A DNA stretch of 64,000 bases from JADJPG01 sp964491875 (GCA_964491875.1 CAZBIC010000026.1:1-64000); one strand, 5' to 3'; positions 53,618 through 62,455 are shown, counted from the first letter of the stretch. The notes: generated from the letters alone by a model not told the origin. Translations and numbers: made by a program.

Positions 53618-55069
53618 ATGCATTGGTGGACCCTACAGCAACTGAAGTTCAAGAACCCGCAGACGCGGCGGCAGGCCATTGAGAAGCTTGCTTCAGAAGG
53701 AACGGATGAATCCGTCGAGCATCTCATTTCAGCCCTGCAAGATGACGACAACGCCGTGCGCCTGGCGGTCGTTCAAGCCCTCGGGCGTTTGAAGGAAACC
53801 CGCGCGATCCCCGCTCTCGTTCAAGGCATGCGCGATCCGGACCCGGAAGTGCGCGAGGCCGTCGTGGGGGCGTTGATGCAAATGGGGGATGCCACTTGCA
53901 CGGAAGTGCTGGTGGGCGCGCTTAAGGATCTCAATCTGAGCGTTCGCCGGCGGGCGGCGAAGGCACTCGATTTCTTCGGCTGGAAACCTTCGAATGATAT
54001 CCAGCGAGTTCTCCGGTTTATCGCGCTGGGCGAATACGCAAAGGCGGCAAACATCGGCACGCTGGCGTTGGAACCATTGCTCACGGCACTGCGCGACAAG
54101 CGATGTCCGAATCGGCGCAATGTGGTGGAGGCCTTGAGCCAAATCGGTGATGAACGGGTGCTCAAGCCGCTGATGTCCGCGTTGCGAGATTCCGACGGTC
54201 ACGTGCGGGTGGCCGCCGTGGAAGCTCTCGGATCACTGCGCGATCCTCGCAGCGCGGATTCACTGACACTCTCGTTGAAGGATCAGGATCCGCTGGTCCG
54301 CGCCGCGGCGGCCAACGCTCTGGGCGCAATGAACGACAACGGTGGCTTTGATCGGCTGGTGGCGTCACTCAAGGATCTGGACTGGAGCGTGCGCAAGGCT
54401 TCCGTCGAATCGCTGGGCAAATTGAAGGACGTTCGCGGAGTCGAGGCTTTGACAATCCTATTGAAGGATCCGGATCACGATGTCCGGGAAGCCGTGGTGG
54501 CATCGCTGGGGCAGATTCGCCACCGTAGCGCCATCGAGCATCTCGTGGTGACGCTCGCTGATCCGCAGTCCTCCGTTCGTCACGCCGCCGCGGGCGTTCT
54601 CAAACAACTCGATCCTGAGTGGGAACGTTCGGAAGAGGCGCGATTGGCAGTTCCGGCGCTCAAGTCCGCGATGACGAGCAAGGAATATTGGGTGCGCCAG
54701 GCGGCCTCCGACACACTGAGCAAGCTGAGCGACACACCGAAACCCGAGCCGACGCTGAATTCATTTTCGGATCCCGTTTATTACAAGCGGGCCGCTGCGT
54801 TCCAGGCTTTGGTGCAGGCGCTGGGAGACTGGGACCGCGATCTCCGCTTCGCAGCGGCTGAAGCCCTGGGCCGCATCGCCGATCAACGAGCTCTCGAACC
54901 CTTAACCGAGGCTTTGCACGATATGGATCAGTGGGTTCGGGAAAGTGCGGAGAAAGCTTTGTGGCGGCTGGGCTGGGAGCCAGCGGCAGACGGTCGCGGC
55001 CTGAACCCGGTGGCTGGTGAAACGGCATTCATTCGCCGTGAAACTCTGGGCATGGCCAAGAGCTATTGA
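53618..55069 (+). CDS. HEAT-repeat (PBS-lyase type) protein
   Basis: A 483-residue protein built almost entirely from about fourteen HEAT-like repeats of roughly 31 residues, for example DDDNAVRLAVVQALGRLKETRAIPAL and DPDPEVREAVVGALMQMGD. These repeats form an alpha-solenoid used for protein contacts. The N-terminus (MHWWTLQQLKFKNPQTRRQA) has no signal peptide. Its neighbours downstream are two response-regulator proteins, so it may be a scaffold for that signalling unit. No enzymatic motif is visible. Confidence 0.85.
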   Translation: MHWWTLQQLKFKNPQTRRQAIEKLASEGTDESVEHLISALQDDDNAVRLAVVQALGRLKETRAIPALVQGMRDPDPEVREAVVGALMQMGDATCTEVLVGALKDLNLSVRRRAAKALDFFGWKPSNDIQRVLRFIALGEYAKAANIGTLALEPLLTALRDKRCPNRRNVVEALSQIGDERVLKPLMSALRDSDGHVRVAAVEALGSLRDPRSADSLTLSLKDQDPLVRAAAANALGAMNDNGGFDRLVASLKDLDWSVRKASVESLGKLKDVRGVEALTILLKDPDHDVREAVVASLGQIRHRSAIEHLVVTLADPQSSVRHAAAGVLKQLDPEWERSEEARLAVPALKSAMTSKEYWVRQAASDTLSKLSDTPKPEPTLNSFSDPVYYKRAAAFQALVQALGDWDRDLRFAAAEALGRIADQRALEPLTEALHDMDQWVRESAEKALWRLGWEPAADGRGLNPVAGETAFIRRETLGMAKSY

Positions 55070-55111
55070 CGTCGGGCAAAGTAGGGACTTACGGAGAACG
55101 GATTTCTGCCG

Positions 55112-55118
55112 AAAGGAG
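55112..55118 (+). promoter_or_regulatory. strong Shine-Dalgarno site
   Basis: AAAGGAG sits five bases before ATG 55124 and fixes the start of the REC-HDOD gene. It is the clearest ribosome-binding site in the window. Confidence 0.75.
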
Positions 55119-55123
55119 TAGGT

Positions 55124-56326
55124 ATGTCACGGAAGCGCGTGTTGTTTGTAGGTGAAGATCTCGCCCTCTGGGAGCAATTGCAGAATCAATCGGGCGGGTT
55201 CTCGGAAAATTGGGACGTCGCATTCGCCAAGTCAGGCCTCCAGGCTCTGGCGTCGATGACGCAATCTCCCTGCGACGCCATCGTGGCAGACATGCAGCTA
55301 CCCGGCATGACCGGCGCGCAACTGCTCGACGAGGTCATTCAACGCAGTCCGAAAACGCTGAGGTTTATCCGTGCGAGCATGGCGGATCAGCAGGCGGCGA
55401 TGAAATGCGTCGGCACCGCGCACCAGTATCTCGTCAAACCAAGCGACGCGCAGACGATCGGCTTTGCTTTGGACCGCGCGTTCTCTCTGGAATCATGGCT
55501 TCCGAACGACACGGTGCAGAAGCTCATCGCGCAGATGAAGAAGCTGCCGAGCCCACCGAACCTGTATTTCAAGATCGTCGCAGAACTTCAATCTCCCGAC
55601 GCCTCCATCGAGAACATCGGCTCCATGATCGCGCAGGATCCTGTGCTGAGTGCCAAGCTGCTCCAGGTCGTGAACTCTGCGGTCTTCGGGTTGCAACTGC
55701 AGGTCGTCAGCGCTTCCGAGGCGGTGATGTACCTGGGCATGGAAACCACGAAAGCGCTCGTGCTCCTGGCGCACACTTTCTCCTACTTCGACAAGGTGCG
55801 GACTGCGGAATTTTCCGTGGAGAAGCTCTGGAAACATTCCGTCACCACCGGCAAGTTCGCCGAGCAAATCGCGCGGGCGGAAGGCGCGGCTCCGGAAGTG
55901 GTCGGTCAGGCGTTCACCGGTGGAATGTTGCACGATCTGGGCAAATTGCTGCTGGCTGCGAATGTTCCCGACGGATTCAAGGAAGCTCTGACCAAGGCGA
56001 AGGAACAAAAGATTCACCTGTGGGACGCAGAGACCGGCGTCTTCGGTGCCACGCACGGAGAATTGGGAGCGTGTCTCCTCGGAATCTGGGGCCTTCCCAT
56101 GCCCATCGTCGAAGCCGTCGCGTTGCATCACTTCCCAATTCGTTTCCTCAGCAAACAATTCTGTCCGCTCACCGCTGTCCACGCCGCTAACGTGATCGAG
56201 CACGAGATTCAGGCGGAGTCCAAAGACTCCTTGATCGCCGCCGCGGACTCGAACTATCTGACCGAGCTGGGCCTGACGGAACGGATGGATGCCTGGCGTG
56301 ACCTGTGCAAGGAAAAGCTGTTGTAG
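55124..56326 (+). CDS. response regulator with HDOD domain
   Basis: A 400-residue protein. Residues 1-120 are a receiver domain with the phosphoacceptor Asp in IVADMQLPGM near 54 and the Lys of YLVKPSD near 104. Residues 140-340 are an HDOD domain (LPSPPNLYFKIVAELQSPDAS; then GSMIAQDPVLSAKLLQVVNSA; then GGMLHDLGKLLL with its His-Asp pair). HDOD proteins act in signalling and may bind nucleotides. It starts after a strong Shine-Dalgarno site and is followed by a second receiver gene 66 bases later. Confidence 0.87.
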   Translation: MSRKRVLFVGEDLALWEQLQNQSGGFSENWDVAFAKSGLQALASMTQSPCDAIVADMQLPGMTGAQLLDEVIQRSPKTLRFIRASMADQQAAMKCVGTAHQYLVKPSDAQTIGFALDRAFSLESWLPNDTVQKLIAQMKKLPSPPNLYFKIVAELQSPDASIENIGSMIAQDPVLSAKLLQVVNSAVFGLQLQVVSASEAVMYLGMETTKALVLLAHTFSYFDKVRTAEFSVEKLWKHSVTTGKFAEQIARAEGAAPEVVGQAFTGGMLHDLGKLLLAANVPDGFKEALTKAKEQKIHLWDAETGVFGATHGELGACLLGIWGLPMPIVEAVALHHFPIRFLSKQFCPLTAVHAANVIEHEIQAESKDSLIAAADSNYLTELGLTERMDAWRDLCKEKLL

Positions 56327-56392
56327 CCGGGCGGCACGCGCCGGCCAGAGAGAGCCGCGCGGCACTCGTCGTATAGAGAACTGCTGTCGTAA

Positions 56393-57544
56393 ATGGCGCA
56401 AAAGCGAAAAAAAATCCTGTTCGTCGATGACGACGTCAATCTGTTGGCGATTCTCCAGCAGATCATGACGAAGTTTTCCGGCAACACCTGGGAGGTGCTG
56501 ACCGCGCCGGATGTGAGTCGCGCCCTCGGCAGCCTGCAGGAACACAAGATTGACCTGCTCGTCATCGATATTCACATGCCGCTGGTGGACGGCCTGCAGT
56601 TTCTCAACCTGCTCCAGCGCAAATATCCGAACATCCTCAAGGTGATCCTCACGGGTGACGCGACGGATCAAAACCGCTCGACCTGTCTCAGCTCTGGCGC
56701 GGAGCTTTTCCTCGAAAAGCCTCGCGACAGCGGCGGCTGGCAAAGCGTCTACGCAACGCTGCATGAGCTGACCCGGTTCCAACCCGAGGAAGGTTTTCAC
56801 GGCGTGCTGCGAAGAGTGGGATTGCAGGACGTGCTCCAGATGGAGTGCCTCGCGAGAAACTCTTCCCTCCTGAAGATCTCTGCCGGCAGCGTGCAGGGCG
56901 CAGTTTACGTCAAGGACGGCCAGATCATCCACGCGCAATGCGGAAATCGATCAGGCGAGGATGCGTTTAACTACCTGCTGAGCCTTTCCGGCGGTGAGTT
57001 CGACGTCAAACCCTTCAGCGCTCCACCGACGCAAAGCATCACTGGCTCGTGGGAGTTTCTGCTGATGGAAGCGGCGCGAAAGCGCGATGAAGAGGGAGGA
57101 TCCATCGAACCGCCCGGGGGGACCGACGAAAGCTTCCCCACGCCGCCCGTCATCCACACGGCGGAACGCAACACACCGGCAATCGTTCCCGTCATCGAGG
57201 CGGCATCCGCCGCAGAAGTGGAACTGCCAGCAGCTCCACAACGCTTGCCGGCAATGGCCGATACGGGGCGTCCGAAGGTGGAAGAAATGCTGGTCTGCTC
57301 TCTTCAAGGCGAGGTGTTGCACGAATATCAGTGCAACAACACGAACGGTCGCGTGGGCTTTCTTGAGTTCCTTTCCCAAAAATCCCGGCAACTCGCGCAG
57401 GGGCTTCCCATTGGAGAATTTGATCGCTTGGAGATTACGGCAGTCGATTGCCGGGTGGTGGCTCAAGTCCAGGCGGATCGAGGCTTGTTTGTCCGGACCA
57501 GCAGGGCAAAAGTTGCGGAGCCGAGCGGCACGATGCAGCCATGA
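56393..57544 (+). CDS. response regulator with DUF4388 (PATAN) domain
   Basis: A 383-residue protein. Residues 6-125 form a receiver (LFVDDDVNL, LLVIDIHMPLVDG with the Asp near 59, FLEKPRD). Residues 130-215 are DUF4388/PATAN (HGVLRRVGLQDVLQMECLAR, VYVKDGQIIHAQCG, LSGGEFDV). The middle is a Pro/Glu-rich linker, and the last 90 residues (VEEMLVCSLQGEVLHEYQC onward) resemble roadblock/LC7 folds. Such proteins link phosphorylation to motility or surface functions. It overlaps the next gene by four bases (ATGA). Confidence 0.82.
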   Translation: MAQKRKKILFVDDDVNLLAILQQIMTKFSGNTWEVLTAPDVSRALGSLQEHKIDLLVIDIHMPLVDGLQFLNLLQRKYPNILKVILTGDATDQNRSTCLSSGAELFLEKPRDSGGWQSVYATLHELTRFQPEEGFHGVLRRVGLQDVLQMECLARNSSLLKISAGSVQGAVYVKDGQIIHAQCGNRSGEDAFNYLLSLSGGEFDVKPFSAPPTQSITGSWEFLLMEAARKRDEEGGSIEPPGGTDESFPTPPVIHTAERNTPAIVPVIEAASAAEVELPAAPQRLPAMADTGRPKVEEMLVCSLQGEVLHEYQCNNTNGRVGFLEFLSQKSRQLAQGLPIGEFDRLEITAVDCRVVAQVQADRGLFVRTSRAKVAEPSGTMQP

Positions 57545-57903
57545 AAGAGCAGATCAATCAATGGTTCGAACAGAGCGCTCCGTTCGAGGGAATCCTCGCG
57601 TGCGGGTTGCGCTTTCCGGATCAATCATCGATCTCCAAGTCGTGGGCGGACGGATTTGAGGAAAGTTCGGTCGAGAATGCGCTGCGTTGCGTGAGCGACG
57701 GATTTCAAGTCGCCCAATTCAATCGAATTATACCGACCCGGCTGCGCTGGGTGTATTCTGGGGCGTTCCTTTACTGCGAGCGACGTCAGGACGGGGCGAT
57801 CCTCGGGGTCTTCACTTCCAAAAGTTTGGAATCCATCGATCTCGAGGGACTGGAAAGATTCTTCGGTGAGTTTCAAACTGTCGCCCGTGCCGCCGCGCTG
57901 TGA
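57541..57903 (+). CDS. roadblock/LC7-like small protein
   Basis: A 120-residue protein (MKEQINQWFEQSAPFEGILACGL) with a likely roadblock fold: alternating helix, long strand hairpin (RLRWVYSGAFLYCERRQDG) and a final helix LERFFGEFQTVARAA. Roadblock proteins regulate small GTPases (MglB type); no GTPase gene is nearby. It lies between the PATAN receiver and the amidohydrolase, overlapping both by four bases (ATGA and GTGA), so one transcript is likely. Family assignment is by shape only. Confidence 0.55.
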   Translation: MKEQINQWFEQSAPFEGILACGLRFPDQSSISKSWADGFEESSVENALRCVSDGFQVAQFNRIIPTRLRWVYSGAFLYCERRQDGAILGVFTSKSLESIDLEGLERFFGEFQTVARAAAL

Positions 57904-58952
57904 CAGCCACCGCTCCACAACAGAAAGCCTCCGATTCCCACAAGTCCAAACCAGCTTTCGGACCCGTGGACATGCACGTCCACATCGTCGGGAACGGAAG
58001 CAACGGATCGGGGTGCTGGCTTCGAGTCACCGGCTGGCACCAGCCACTGGCCGCATTGATGTTGCGGCAAATTGGTCTGCCCTCCTCGGCGATGAAGGGC
58101 GATCTGGATCGCCTCTACGTCGATCGGCTGTTGGACCTAGTTCGGACCTCTTCCCTCAGCGCAGCGGTCATCCTGGCGCACGATCATGTTTACGACGAGG
58201 CCGGCAGAAGAATGGAGAACGTCGGTTCCTTTTATGTGCCAAACGACTACGTTCTTGGACTGGCCAAGGCGCACCCCGAATTCCTCCCGGCAGTGTCGAT
58301 CCATCCGGCCCGTCGCGATGCCTTGGAAGAACTCAATCGCTGCATCGCGGCTGGCGCGGTGATGATGAAATGCCTGCCCAACTGTCACAACATCGATTGC
58401 AGCGACCGTCGGTTCACGAAGTTCTGGGAACGAATGGCGGAGGCTCGCGTGCCGCTGCTGGCCCACACTGGAGGTGAGCATACGGTTCCTGTCGTCAGGA
58501 AAGAGTTCTCGAACCCAAAGGTTCTCGAACTGCCGTTACAATGCGGCGTCAACGTCATCGCCGCGCATTGCGGCACCAAAAGCGGATTGCTCGATCCAGA
58601 ATATTTCCATCTCTTCGCCAAAATGACCCGCCAGTATCCAAATCTTTACGGCGACAACAGCGCGTTCAATGTTCCCATTCGAGGACGCCACGTCCGGAAA
58701 TGCGTAAAAGAACCGTTGGCTGACCGAATCCTGCATGGTAGCGACCTTCCGGTGCCTGTTCATGGACACTTCGCGTGGCTCAAGGGCTACGTCGATTGGA
58801 AAACCTTCCGCCAGTGGGAAACGCATCCAAACATTTTGGAACGAGACTACCAGTTGAAGCTCGCCAGCGGATTCCCCGGAGCCTCCGCAACGAAAATCTG
58901 GAGTTTGCTGCCGCGCAACGCTCAATCAGCCAACGCACGCGTTGGTGGATAA
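57900..58952 (+). CDS. amidohydrolase (TIM-barrel, family 2 type)
   Basis: A 350-residue metal-dependent hydrolase or decarboxylase-like barrel. Seen: VDMHVHIVG (metal HxH) near residue 24, AVILAHDHV, PAVSIHPAR, LLAHTGGEH, VIAAHCGTKSG and the closing HGSDLPVPVH (the Asp-metal motif). The substrate could be an aryl acid, a nucleobase or a lactone, but nothing in the sequence decides. GTG 57900 overlaps the roadblock-like gene stop; ATG at MHVH would cut off the barrel start. Confidence 0.8.
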   Translation: MTATAPQQKASDSHKSKPAFGPVDMHVHIVGNGSNGSGCWLRVTGWHQPLAALMLRQIGLPSSAMKGDLDRLYVDRLLDLVRTSSLSAAVILAHDHVYDEAGRRMENVGSFYVPNDYVLGLAKAHPEFLPAVSIHPARRDALEELNRCIAAGAVMMKCLPNCHNIDCSDRRFTKFWERMAEARVPLLAHTGGEHTVPVVRKEFSNPKVLELPLQCGVNVIAAHCGTKSGLLDPEYFHLFAKMTRQYPNLYGDNSAFNVPIRGRHVRKCVKEPLADRILHGSDLPVPVHGHFAWLKGYVDWKTFRQWETHPNILERDYQLKLASGFPGASATKIWSLLPRNAQSANARVGG

Positions 58953-58994
58953 TCTCCAGAAAGCCGACCGTTCCGCGAGTTCGTCACCTTCCGA

Positions 58995-59172
58995 CCATAA
59001 AAAAACCGGGTCGCTTGGTCAGGGGGTGACGCAGCGACCCGGGGAATTTCGAATTTAATACAAACGTAGGATTACGTGGAAAATTCGGCGTCAGCTGTAT
59101 TAGACCGATGCCGAAAACGGTTTGGGCTAGAAAGAACAATTCAAGTTGCCCGAAATTCAAGTGCCGTAATCC
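58995..59172 (-). ncRNA. candidate small structured RNA near dnaA
   Basis: A leftward transcript of about 178 bases is predicted. The predicted first base (G at 59172) begins GGATTACG, which pairs exactly with CGTAATCC (59076-59069). Inside are possible hairpins GGGC/GCCC and TTCGGC/GCCGAA. It ends at a strong terminator with seven U. No open reading frame of note lies in it. I do not recognise it as 6S RNA, tmRNA or RNase P RNA. Confidence 0.55.
58997..59042 (-). terminator. strong rho-independent terminator, leftward
   Basis: On the minus strand CCGGGTCGCT (from 59042) pairs with AGCGACCCGG (ending 59006), followed by TTTTTTT. The plus-strand side has no T run, so the terminator serves a leftward transcript. 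Confidence 0.85.
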
Positions 59173-59178
59173 GCGCCC

Positions 59179-59207
59179 AATAGACTACCCTCGGCGAGAT
59201 CTGTCAA
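59179..59207 (-). promoter_or_regulatory. candidate promoter of the leftward small RNA
   Basis: On the minus strand a perfect TTGACA (59207-59202) is followed after 17 bases by TCTATT (59184-59179). The predicted start, seven bases later, is the G of GGATTACG. Confidence 0.55.
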
Positions 59208-59630
59208 GAATCCGGGCCATGTATTAATTCTCATGCAGTTGATGATTAATTTCGCTGCACTGGACTTCACCGCCGGCAGAGCTGCTCTGTATTACTCGCC
59301 AGAGCTCCCAAGGAACCGGAATCTCCCACGTCCATGTCCGCATGATTCGTCCACGAAGGGTTGGTTCGACGGCATCTTGGGGTGATGTCGAACTTCAGGT
59401 GCAGAAATATTTTCTCCAATGGCCAGATCCGAGTTTACACGTGAATCGAACTCGATAACCTCGTGGAGCTCCGAGTGCGCCAATGACAGTGGTTTGTCGC
59501 GTTCGACGCCGATGGCCGAATACGCGACAGCGATAGATGTACGGATTGACGAAAGTTTGCTCCGTCCGCAGTGGGCGAAGAAACGTGACCAAAGCGCCAC
59601 CAAACCGTCGTTTTTCGAGGGAAAACGGGT

Positions 59631-59650
59631 TGTGAATAACTCGTGAACAA
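59631..59650 (-). promoter_or_regulatory. pair of DnaA-box-like sites
   Basis: TTATTCACA (minus strand, 59639-59631) matches the consensus TTATNCACA. TTGTTCACG (59650-59642) is next to it in the same orientation, with one mismatch. They lie 320 bases upstream of dnaA. Confidence 0.5.
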
Positions 59651-59926
59651 GAGTTAATATGTTGTCCTCGTCAGTTCCGAGCGGTTGGCCTAAATACTCG
59701 CCCCGTTAATCGAAGTGCAAAACTCTGCGGTGGATTTGTCGTCTGATTTTCTGGCGGGACCGGAAAGTGTCCTTTTGAAGGGTTTGAATTGCAGGAAGTT
59801 GCGGTTAAGAATGAATTGCATCGAGGGCAATGTGGGTTCGATGCAGGTGCGTTTGCGAAGTAGATGCTGGCACCGGTAAGCCGGTTTTCGATTTCAAAGC
59901 TCGAATAAGAGCCAAGAATCGGGGCA

Positions 59927-59935
59927 GGTGAATAA
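59927..59935 (-). promoter_or_regulatory. third DnaA-box-like site
   Basis: TTATTCACC on the minus strand differs from the consensus at the last base. It lies 36 bases before the dnaA start, where DnaA could repress its own gene. Confidence 0.35.
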
Positions 59936-59970
59936 ATCCCCTAAAAACGGAATTTTGATTTGGGACAACA

Positions 59971-61356
59971 ATGCAAGAATCTGCTGAAAAACTTTGGGCT
60001 GCGGCGCAGGATTTCCTGCGGGCGATGCTCAGCAACAGTGAAATCTACAACCTGTGGTTCGCACCTCTTCGTGCCAGTGCTTTGGATGGAGACTCCATCA
60101 CACTCGACGTCGCCAATGAGTTTTCCGAAGTCTGGCTGAAGGACAATTACCTCGACCTGCTTCGCAATGTCCTCTCCCAAGCTTCGGCCCGCCCGATGTC
60201 GGTCAAGTTTCGGGTAACGAACGCGAGCATCACGCTCAAGCGACCCGCCGAAGTCGTTGTTCAACCCATCGACGACGAAACCAAGCCGGTTGTTCTGGAG
60301 GATCTCGCCCCCGAACGAAACGCGGCCGTCAAAGAACTGCCGTTCAATCCCAAGAACACCTTCGACACCTTTGTCGTCGGGAACAACAACACCTTTGCGC
60401 ATGCGGCCGCCATCGCCGTTGCTCAGCAGCCCGGCAAATCCTACAACCCGCTGTTCCTCTACGGCGGCGTCGGTCTCGGCAAGACCCATTTGCTCCACGC
60501 GATCGGCCAGCACGTCGCCAAGCACAAGAAGGGCGCACGCGTCACCTACGTCTCGACCGAAAAATTCACCAACGAGTTCATCGACGCGATTCAGAACAAC
60601 CAGCTTGTCCGCTTCCGCCGGAAATATCGCCAGAGCGATGTATTCCTGATCGACGACATCCAGTTCCTCGCGGGCAAAGAACGCATTCAGGAAGAATTTT
60701 TTCACACGTTCAACACCCTTCACGAAGCCCGGAAGCAGATCGTGCTCACCTGTGACCGACCCGCGAGCGAGATCCAGAATCTCGAGCAACGCCTGGTCTC
60801 CCGGTTCGAGTGGGGACTCGTCACCGATCTTCAGCCGCCGGATGTCGAAACCCGCTTGGCCATCCTTCGGAAGAAGGAAAAGTCCATGGGCGTCGAGCTG
60901 CCTGAGGAAATCGTCAACTTCATGGCGCAGCGCATCCGGACCAACATCCGCCGGTTGGAAGGTGCGCTCGTTCGCGTCACCTCCTTCGCTGCGCTGACCG
61001 GCAAGAAGCTGACCATCGAAGTCGTCGAAGGACTCTTGCGCGAGATCCTTCACGAAGAAGGCCGTTTCACCATCAGCATTGACGTCATCCAGAAGCGTGT
61101 CGCTGAACATTTCGATATTCGCCTCGCGGACATGACCAGCAAGCGCCGTCCGGAGAACATCGCGTTCCCGCGCCAGATCGCCATGTATCTCGCGCGCCAG
61201 ATGACCGAAAGCTCGCTGAACACCATCGGCGAAGCGTTTGGCGGCCGCGATCACGGCACCGTTCTCCACGCCTGCCGCCTCGTAAAGGACCGCATGCAGA
61301 TTGATGCGCAAGTCCGCCAGGTCGTGAGCTACTTGGAAAAGCAACTCACTCGCTGA
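59971..61356 (+). CDS. dnaA: chromosomal replication initiator DnaA
   Basis: A 461-residue DnaA with all four domains: domain I (AEKLWAAAQDFLRAMLSNSEI), a short linker, the AAA+ domain from NPKNTFDTFVVG with Walker A GGVGLGKTH near residue 165, Walker B DVFLIDDIQFLAGKE and sensor RFEWGLV, and domain IV ending in the DNA-binding signature DHGTVLHACRLV. The length is close to the usual 440-470. dnaN does not follow, unlike in most bacteria; an ABC ATPase gene comes next after a terminator. Control by DnaA boxes upstream is likely. Confidence 0.97.
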   Translation: MQESAEKLWAAAQDFLRAMLSNSEIYNLWFAPLRASALDGDSITLDVANEFSEVWLKDNYLDLLRNVLSQASARPMSVKFRVTNASITLKRPAEVVVQPIDDETKPVVLEDLAPERNAAVKELPFNPKNTFDTFVVGNNNTFAHAAAIAVAQQPGKSYNPLFLYGGVGLGKTHLLHAIGQHVAKHKKGARVTYVSTEKFTNEFIDAIQNNQLVRFRRKYRQSDVFLIDDIQFLAGKERIQEEFFHTFNTLHEARKQIVLTCDRPASEIQNLEQRLVSRFEWGLVTDLQPPDVETRLAILRKKEKSMGVELPEEIVNFMAQRIRTNIRRLEGALVRVTSFAALTGKKLTIEVVEGLLREILHEEGRFTISIDVIQKRVAEHFDIRLADMTSKRRPENIAFPRQIAMYLARQMTESSLNTIGEAFGGRDHGTVLHACRLVKDRMQIDAQVRQVVSYLEKQLTR

Positions 61357-61379
61357 AAAGATTTGTTGGTGTGCATATG

Positions 61380-61418
61380 AATCGGGAGCGTCGCAGTTCG
61401 GCGCTCCCGATTTGCTTT
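61380..61418 (+). terminator. rho-independent terminator of dnaA
   Basis: AATCGGGAGCG (61380-61390) pairs with CGCTCCCGATT (61402-61412), followed by TTTGCTTTT. It starts 24 bases after the dnaA stop. Confidence 0.85.
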
Positions 61419-61477
61419 TGCGAAATGCGCGCACACCCACACTTTCCAAACCTCCAACTCTCCCTACACTTCCCGCG

Positions 61478-62455
61478 ATGGCAGTGATTCAAGTTCAAGG
61501 TCTGACCAAGACCTTTCGCACCTACAAGAAGGAGCCAGGCATCGCCGGGGCACTGAAAGGATTGTTCTCGCGAAAGTACGAAACCACCTACGCCGTCAAA
61601 GATGTCTCCTTTCAGGTCGAGGAAGGCGAACTCGTCGGCTTCCTCGGTCCCAACGGCGCTGGAAAAACCACGACGTTGAAAATGCTCTCCGGGCTGCTCT
61701 ATCCGTCCGCCGGATCTGCCACCGTTCTCGGTTACACGCCGTGGAAACGCGACGATGGTTATCGCCGGCAGTTTGCCCTGCTGCTCGGTCAGAAGAACCA
61801 GCTCTGGTGGGATCTTCCCGCTCGTGAATCACTCGATCTCAACGCCAAGATCTACGGCATCGACCGCACAATCTTCGAACGCACCGTCGGCGAGCTCACC
61901 GAAATGCTTGGTGTGAAAGAAAAGCTCAACGTCATGGTCCGCGAGCTTTCCCTCGGTGAACGCATGAAGATGGAGCTCATCGCCTCCCTGCTCCACCAAC
62001 CCAAAGTTCTCTTCCTCGACGAGCCCACCATCGGTCTCGACGTCATCTCGCAGAAAATCGTCCGTGAATTTCTCCGCGACTACAACGCGAAGCGCAAGAC
62101 GACCATTCTCCTGACCAGCCACTACATGGCCGACATCCAGGCCCTCTGCCGCCGGGTGATCATCATAGACCACGGGAAAATTTTCTTCGACGGGCAACTG
62201 GACGAAGTGATCGATCGTTTCGCCGACTTCAAGATTGTCACCATCCACTGCGACACCCAGAAACCCATCCCCGCTTTGGAACTCTCGAAGTTCGGTGAAG
62301 TCATCGAGAAAGATCGCGAGACTGTGAAGCTCAAAGTGAAGCGCGACCGCGTCATTCCCGTCTGCAAGGCGCTGCTCGACGAACTTCCCGTGAACGACAT
62401 CGACATCCAGGAAGTCCCCATCGAGGACGTCATCCGCCAGATCTTCGCCCGCTGA
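61478..62455 (+). CDS. ABC transporter ATP-binding protein (ABC-2 type)
   Basis: A 325-residue ATPase: Walker A GFLGPNGAGKTTTLKM, Q-loop region LLLGQKNQLWWDLPARES, signature RELSLGERMKMELIASLLH and Walker B VLFLDEPTIGLDVISQ, then an about 90-residue C-terminal regulatory tail (KIVTIHCDTQKPIP onward). The insert KKEPGIAGALKGLFSRKYETTYAVK near the start marks the group that works with ABC-2 permeases (DUF990-like). No permease gene is in the window; the next gene is polX on the other strand. ATG 61478 is chosen; the frame upstream crosses the terminator. Confidence 0.88.
   Translation: MAVIQVQGLTKTFRTYKKEPGIAGALKGLFSRKYETTYAVKDVSFQVEEGELVGFLGPNGAGKTTTLKMLSGLLYPSAGSATVLGYTPWKRDDGYRRQFALLLGQKNQLWWDLPARESLDLNAKIYGIDRTIFERTVGELTEMLGVKEKLNVMVRELSLGERMKMELIASLLHQPKVLFLDEPTIGLDVISQKIVREFLRDYNAKRKTTILLTSHYMADIQALCRRVIIIDHGKIFFDGQLDEVIDRFADFKIVTIHCDTQKPIPALELSKFGEVIEKDRETVKLKVKRDRVIPVCKALLDELPVNDIDIQEVPIEDVIRQIFAR

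Larger units (their letters stand above)
58953..59970. other. 1-kb gene-free region upstream of dnaA (oriC candidate)
   Basis: No ORF here has a convincing product. Contents: a leftward small-RNA candidate with promoter and terminator (58996-59207), DnaA-box-like sites at 59631-59639, 59642-59650 and 59927-59935, and patches richer in A and T than the rest of the window. Proximity to dnaA makes this a reasonable origin candidate, but the number of boxes is low. Confidence 0.5.

Noticed and set aside
53380..53751. Minus-strand ORF of 123 residues between the two divergent operons
   Set aside because: It overlaps the HEAT-repeat gene and the promoter region, and its product has no motif.
59292..59603. 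Minus-strand ORF of 103 residues upstream of dnaA
   Set aside because: No motif, no ribosome-binding site, and the leftward promoter and terminator point to a shorter RNA downstream of it.
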